Assembly: GCA_030272585.1 (NCBI GenBank)
Contig: BSYQ01000014.1
Coordinates: 1,674,001-1,738,000, forward strand
Direction: 5' to 3'
From: Bryopsis sp. KO-2023
Lineage: Eukaryota > Chlorophyta > Ulvophyceae > Bryopsidales > Bryopsidaceae
DNA: 64,000 bases
Below, in pieces: positions 59,482-64,000 of the stretch (positions within the stretch are counted from its first letter, which is position 1; each line of letters opens with the position of its first letter). The translations under genes and the position numbers were made by a program. Below the pieces are notes generated by a model. That model was given only the letters and a program-made list of their open reading frames with translations. It was not told the DNA's origin and did no database searches.

Positions 59482-61481
59482 TCAAGTCTTAGCAAACAAG
59501 CGGGTGACACCTATCGGATCGGTGCATGCCATGTTACACTCGACCCCTTCAAATTTCCCCGCGACATCCCAAACACACTCACAGACAGCATCTCGAGGAG
59601 GCCGTCCAGTGTTGGACCCCAACTCTGGATCGGCACCGACCCCAAGGAGAAAGCCAATCGCCCCAGTCTGACCTTGAAACGATGCTAAGTACAACGCAGT
59701 CAATCCAGACGAATCCTGCACATTCACATCCGCATGCTCGGCCATCAAAAGCCTGAGAATCGATACGTGGTTATGCAGGGCTGCGTAATGCAAGGCGGTG
59801 CCCCCGAAATCGTTCCTAGCATTCACATCAGCTCCACGGCGGATCAACTCTCGTACGATTTTGATTTGCCCGTTCTGAGCTGCCAAAATGAGGGGTGTCG
59901 CACCGCTTTTTACAGATCTGGACTCTATGTCAGACCCCTCATCCAGCAAAATCGTGACGATTTCCAGAAACCCTTGGATCGATGCGTAGTGCAGGTTTGT
60001 GATTCCTCCGAAAACCTCTTCGAAGGACGCCCCACCGGAGATCAGCACCTTCACAATTTCGGGGAAGTTTTTGTGGACAGCCCAGTCCAAAGCACTCAAC
60101 CCATTGTCAGGGCTGACAAGATCGGGGTGCGATCCGCTGTCTAATAAAACTCGGACCACCTGGTTCAGAAATCGGTGTTCCAAAAAACACCAGCCAAACA
60201 AAGAAATGCTTCGTGAAACATCCCTTGCAGATCATGATCTTTATTTTTGGAAAGAAATAACGAAATAAATCTATTGTTTTTTTAATTTCTTATGTATAAT
60301 ATATACTATCTAATTTTTATTTTTTTTTGAAAGAAATACAATTCTTTCGTAGAAATCAAGTGCAACATCTATGTCCTTCCCTCAACCCCCTGCCCAAAAA
60401 AGAAGCATCCATTTTATCCAGATTTCCATACATTCGTTGTACCTAAATCGAACCACTCATAGAATGCCACCAAAGCTTTGCAGAATTTTCATTCAAGCAT
60501 GAACGCTGAATTGTTCAAAAAAGCGCCACCACACCTCGGCTTCCCCACGAAAGACTGCCATTATGAGAGGGGTCACTCTCAAGTCTTTCGTTTGAATGAA
60601 GTAGTTTGGGTCGGCTCCTTCTGAGATCGCTGAAATTATTGCAGAGGCATCCCCCAGCATAATGGCCTCCAGCAATTCCTTGACGGAAATCAACAACACA
60701 TCAGGAAATCAGAAAAAGGTTTTTTTTTGGGGGGGGGGTCAACATCTTGAACAAAAAATAGCCAGCGTTGAACATGGGTGAATGAAGAGGCCAATATGCC
60801 ATCTCCAGCAGCCTTCTCAAGTGTAAACAGATTCCTGATTCCTGCCAATATGCAGGTGGGGAAATGAGTCGAAACAAAGACAAAGATCCTACTTGATCAG
60901 GTGATTTGGTGGCGAGCAATTTTCTTCTTTGGGATGTCGTGAAGGGCTTGCTGTCAATAAAACTCAGAATTTTCTTCTCAGCTGTTGCAACAAAAAAAAA
61001 TATAATCAACAATAGTCATTCTCCACTTGGATTTGTTCCCGGAAATGTTGAAACCCAGGGAAAAAAGCAGCCTTGCCAACTGGACCTTTTCATGCAAAGT
61101 GTCAAAAGCCTCCGTATTCGATCGGTATTCAATCCTTTCCTTTCTTTCTTTACATAATTTGGTTTTTAAACTGACCAGATTGGTCAAATAATGGGGATCT
61201 TATCCTGACTCATTGAGAAATAACCCCACAGCATATGGGGATGGGGAAAAAAATCCAATTTGATTACGTAACACATCGGAACAAAAATGACAAATTGCAT
61301 TCTTGCGCGCGATTGGACGTCTGTGCTGTCTGCACACAGACCTCCCTTCTAGTGGTGGAGGGAGCTTACCTATGGCTTGAATGGGCCTGATCTCGCCATG
61401 ATCGGCGGCGGCGGCGGCTAGCCCGCCTTTCACGAGTAGAACACAAACTACGCACCCCAATATCAGAGGAAATCCGGCCAT
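59482..61481 (-). CDS. ankyrin-repeat protein with an N-terminal signal peptide
   Basis: Exons 61481-61370, 60981-60893, 60678-60535, 60159-59482; 1023 nt, 340 aa, phases 1, 0, 0 all match. First exon: MAGFPLILGCVVCVLLVKGGLAAAAADHG, a strong signal peptide or anchor. After a short basic helical segment (KPFTTSQRRKLLATK) come about seven ankyrin repeats: AISEGADPNYF/VTPLIMAVFRG, LLDSGSHPDLV/LSALDWAV, LISGGASFEEV, LLDEGSDIESR/ATPLILAAQNG, LIRRGADVNAR/GTALHYAALHN, MAEHADVNVQD/LTALYLASFQG, LLGVGADPELG. The partner is unknown. The signal peptide would place the repeats outside the cytosol, which is rare for this fold. An extra small exon between 61370 and 60981 cannot be excluded. Head-to-head with the oxidoreductase gene, starts 240 bp apart. 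Confidence 0.87.
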
Positions 61482-61720
61482 GCTAACACGATTTCACCAA
61501 GTCTTTGTTGCGCTCTTTCGACCAGGCAGAAGTTATATGGAAAGAGGGTGACTACATGTCTGACATCACTCCCGTCGCGGATCGCACCCCCTGCGCTTTC
61601 AACAAATTCTTTGTGAAATCCGTGCAGGTACGCTCCACATCCTTTGGGACCTGGTTGCTGCTCAACAACCCATGTCTTAGTCATCCTACACACCTCTTGT
61701 GCATTTCAGCCCTTTTTGAA
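61482..61720. promoter_or_regulatory. short divergent intergenic region (probable bidirectional promoter)
   Basis: Only 239 bp separate the start codons of the ankyrin gene (minus) and the oxidoreductase gene (plus). A plus-strand leader exon probably ends at 61626 (CAG before GTACGC) and splices to 61710, since that acceptor precedes the ATG by 11 nt. No TATA box is obvious. Confidence 0.5.
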
Positions 61721-63967
61721 ATGAAAACAGCGAATCGTCGCATCGTTACACAGACTTGCCGGCGACTTGTCGCACGATCTTGCCTACCCACCCACAAACG
61801 CTCCGTTCAGGGAATGCGAGGTGCTAACCCGACCCCGGTTGTCAAGGCAAGCGTCACAATTCAATTCGGTGCAACCTCCTCCCCACCCCCCAAAATGACA
61901 TCATATCTGTCTAAAAATAAGAACAAAGTGAAAATTTCTGAATGCAGGATTTGGTGTTGCTTGGTGGGGGGCACAGCCATGTGGAGGTTCTTAGATCCTT
62001 TGGCATGTCGCCGGTGCCTGGTGCCAGACTGACAGTCATTACTAAAGATGTCCATACTCCGTACAGGTCAGTTTTTGGATGAAAAACGAAACAAAATCAT
62101 TAATTATTTATTATTGATATATACGTGAGCATTGTGTTTTGTGTGTTTCCCGATCGGGGTTTGAACCTGGGTCAACAATGGTGCCAAATATTTGTAATTA
62201 ATTTTTTTGTTTATACTACAAATCTGTGGTGTTTCTTTTTGTTGGCAATTTTCTTTGGAAAAAGAATGGTTCAAAAGACTAAAGTAAACACCTGGCCTGC
62301 ATAGCAAAATGAGTAACTGTGTGTGTGGGGGGGTGTTGCATGTTTTCAGTGGGATGTTGCCTGGATATGTGTCGGGGTTTTACTCGGCCGAAGAAGTCCA
62401 CATCGACCTCTCGCTGCTGGCGAATTTTGCTGGAGCCAGACTGATCCACTGCGAGGCCACCGGAATAGACCTCCAGGTTATATCTGTCAGGAATGCTCGT
62501 ACCTTTTTTTTTCTCGTTAAGGACCCTAGTTACTTTTTGTCGAAACACCATGCAAATTCCTGGAGGGGGCGCCTTTTGTAAAAAAAAAGCGTCGAAAAGA
62601 ACCTTCTGTAGAATTGGTTGTGCTCCAAGGTTGAATTTATTTTTTGTGTGTTTGTTTCGCTTGGAGGAGCCCCATCTGATGTTTTTTTGGTTTTTGGTCA
62701 GCCAGGGATGCCGAGTGTTACTAAAAGATCGGCCAGCAATTTCCTACGATGCTTTGGCTATAAATATCGGGATCACCCCCAACAAGGTCAGCATATGTCC
62801 AGATTTTTTTGGGGGGGAAGTCCTTTTTCCTCCTAAAGAGTGTGTAGAACCCTTCAAGAAATCTTGGGGAGAGGGTGTGAATCGAACATTGGTTTACAGC
62901 AGTAGCAAACTGAGTGGCTCCCATTGACCTCTTTTAATTTTTAATTGTTTTGAAATTGAAAATAGCGTCTGCAACTTGCTTTTTCAGGGTAATGTGTCGG
63001 TTGGGGTGGTTACCCCAGTGAAGCCGATTTCATCATTTGTGCCGCGTTTCGAACGACTGCTGGAAAGAGTGGAGAAGGTGCAGAAAATGAATAGATGGAT
63101 GAATAGTGAATGATTAAATAAATAATGTAAATTCGTTGTTTTTTTTTTTTTTTTGCTTCGTTCTGGCCGACAGAACTGCCCCTCACTAGGGGCTACCTAA
63201 ATGAGAAAATGCACTGAATGTTAAAAAAAGGAAGTGAATGTGTTTTTATGGGTAGCAATCGGATTTGCATGGGGCTTGGAATACGATCGTCCAGAATCTG
63301 AATCCTTCTCCAAAACTCCTGATTGTAATATTCAATTTTTCTGTTAATTCAAGGCCAAATTCCTTTTTTTTTCCAACCCCCAAAAAATGAAAATTCTTCT
63401 TTTTCGAAATGTAGGTGGATAGGCCGATTAAAGTGGTGGTGGTAGGGGGCGGTGCTGGTGGGGTGGAGTTGGCTTTATCGCTTCAATACAGACTCGAGAA
63501 TCTGAGGAAAGAATTGGGCCGGTCCGAGAACAGCAAGGCCGAAATCAAGTAACCCCATGCAACAAACGAGAAAACTTTCCTCGAAACGAAAACTGGGCAG
63601 AAGCTTTCGTTCTGCCAACAATTTCCAAAAAAAAATTCCGAATCTTTCTTCCGTGGTGGTGGGGTTACACCCCCCCCCCGCCTTCTTTCTGCCAACAATG
63701 GCCTTTATTTTTGGCTTTGATTGCGTTTTTTTGTTAGGTTGGTGACCAAGGGAAGCATTCTTTCTACACACATACCCTATGTACGTCGATCCTTTCTGCG
63801 AATCTGTGAGGAAAGGGGGGTCGAGATATGCGAGGGAAAACAAGTGTTGGGGGCGGAGGAAGGGAAGCTGAGGATGGAGGGGGGTGAATTTTTGGAATTC
63901 GATGAGTGCCTGTGGTGCACACAAGCAAGCGCTGCCCCATGGGTGAAAGAAACAGGATTAAAAACAG
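61721..63967 (+). CDS. FAD/NAD oxidoreductase of the selenide-water-dikinase fusion type (3' truncated)
   Basis: Exons 61721-61846, 61948-62066, 62350-62476, 62706-62786, 62988-63077, 63415-63548, 63738-63967, then off the window in phase 1; 302 codons visible. N-terminal basic, Arg-rich stretch ([17 protein letters not shown]) looks like an organelle transit peptide. Then [19 protein letters not shown], the FAD site with the GGGHSHV form typical of this family, [29 protein letters not shown], and [17 protein letters not shown], the second dinucleotide fold. In many algae and bacteria this NDH-2-like module is fused in front of SelD, which makes selenophosphate; that half is not in the window, so the fusion itself is unproven here. 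The intron after VVK starts with GC (see findings). ATG chosen because the upstream exon frame meets a stop. Confidence 0.88.
62151..62190 (-). repeat. tRNA-like/pol III box B-bearing repeat, copy 2
   Basis: Minus strand reads TTTGGCACCATTGTTGACC then CAGGTTCAAACCCCGAT. It shares a CAC-ATTGTTGACC-GGTTCAAA-CC-GAT order with 47031-47070 and lies in an intron of the oxidoreductase gene. Confidence 0.45.
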
Positions 63968-64000
63968 GTTGGCTCCCCCCAGCTCCCCAAAAAAAACAAC

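Noticed and set aside
1-64000. Prokaryotic features: operons, Shine-Dalgarno sites, CRISPR arrays, insertion sequences
   Set aside because: All confident genes contain spliceosomal introns; no direct-repeat/spacer array and no transposase or reverse transcriptase frame was found.

Overview
This is a eukaryotic nuclear window. Genes are broken by many GT-AG introns (about 50-800 nt) that are AT-rich and full of A, T and C homopolymer runs, while the exons have balanced composition. All exon models below come from reading splice sites by eye; for the genes I call with confidence, every exon junction keeps frame and the total CDS length divides by three. The gene content (hydroxyproline-type Ser/Pro-rich secretory protein, expansin, p31comet, pyridine nucleotide-disulfide oxidoreductase of the SelD-fusion type, Pmp-like beta-helix membrane proteins) suggests an alga or algal-like protist. 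A green-lineage or prasinophyte-like affinity fits but is not proven; no plastid, mitochondrial or bacterial DNA is seen.

Layout: 208-4426(-) 3' truncated RIO1 kinase; 6208-8623(+) F-box/RCC1-like protein; about 3 kb of low-complexity DNA; 11879-14474(+) p31comet/MAD2L1BP, 8 exons, 297 aa; 15318-28047(+) a 30-exon gene for a 3368-aa single-pass surface protein (signal peptide, about 620-residue Pro-rich rod, Cys-rich region, PKD/REJ-like region, SEA-like module, one membrane helix); 29436-33683(+) a secreted right-handed beta-helix protein; 33799-35000(-) an unidentified gene; 35276-36421(+) a 240-aa secreted protein; 38955-47545(-) a beta-helix protein of at least 1906 aa with a multi-helix membrane C-terminus; 48782-49862(+) a secreted one-domain expansin; 53424-57484(-) a 629-aa BTB-BACK protein with a C-terminal ALK-type glycine-rich domain; 59482-61481(-) a 340-aa ankyrin protein with a signal peptide; 61721-63967(+, runs off the end) an FAD/NAD oxidoreductase of the type fused to selenide water dikinase.

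The window has a strong cell-surface theme: six of the genes between 15 and 62 kb encode secreted or membrane proteins (the Pro-rich giant, two beta-helix proteins, a small secreted protein, the expansin and a signal-peptide ankyrin protein). The rest are conserved housekeeping or regulatory genes (RIO1 in ribosome maturation, p31comet in spindle checkpoint silencing, the SelD-type oxidoreductase). There is no evidence that these genes form one pathway.

The most unusual items are the 3368-aa surface protein with its array of length-neutral proline exons, the BTB-BACK-glycine-rich fusion, the signal-peptide ankyrin protein, a GC-AG intron, and a likely start codon split by an intron.
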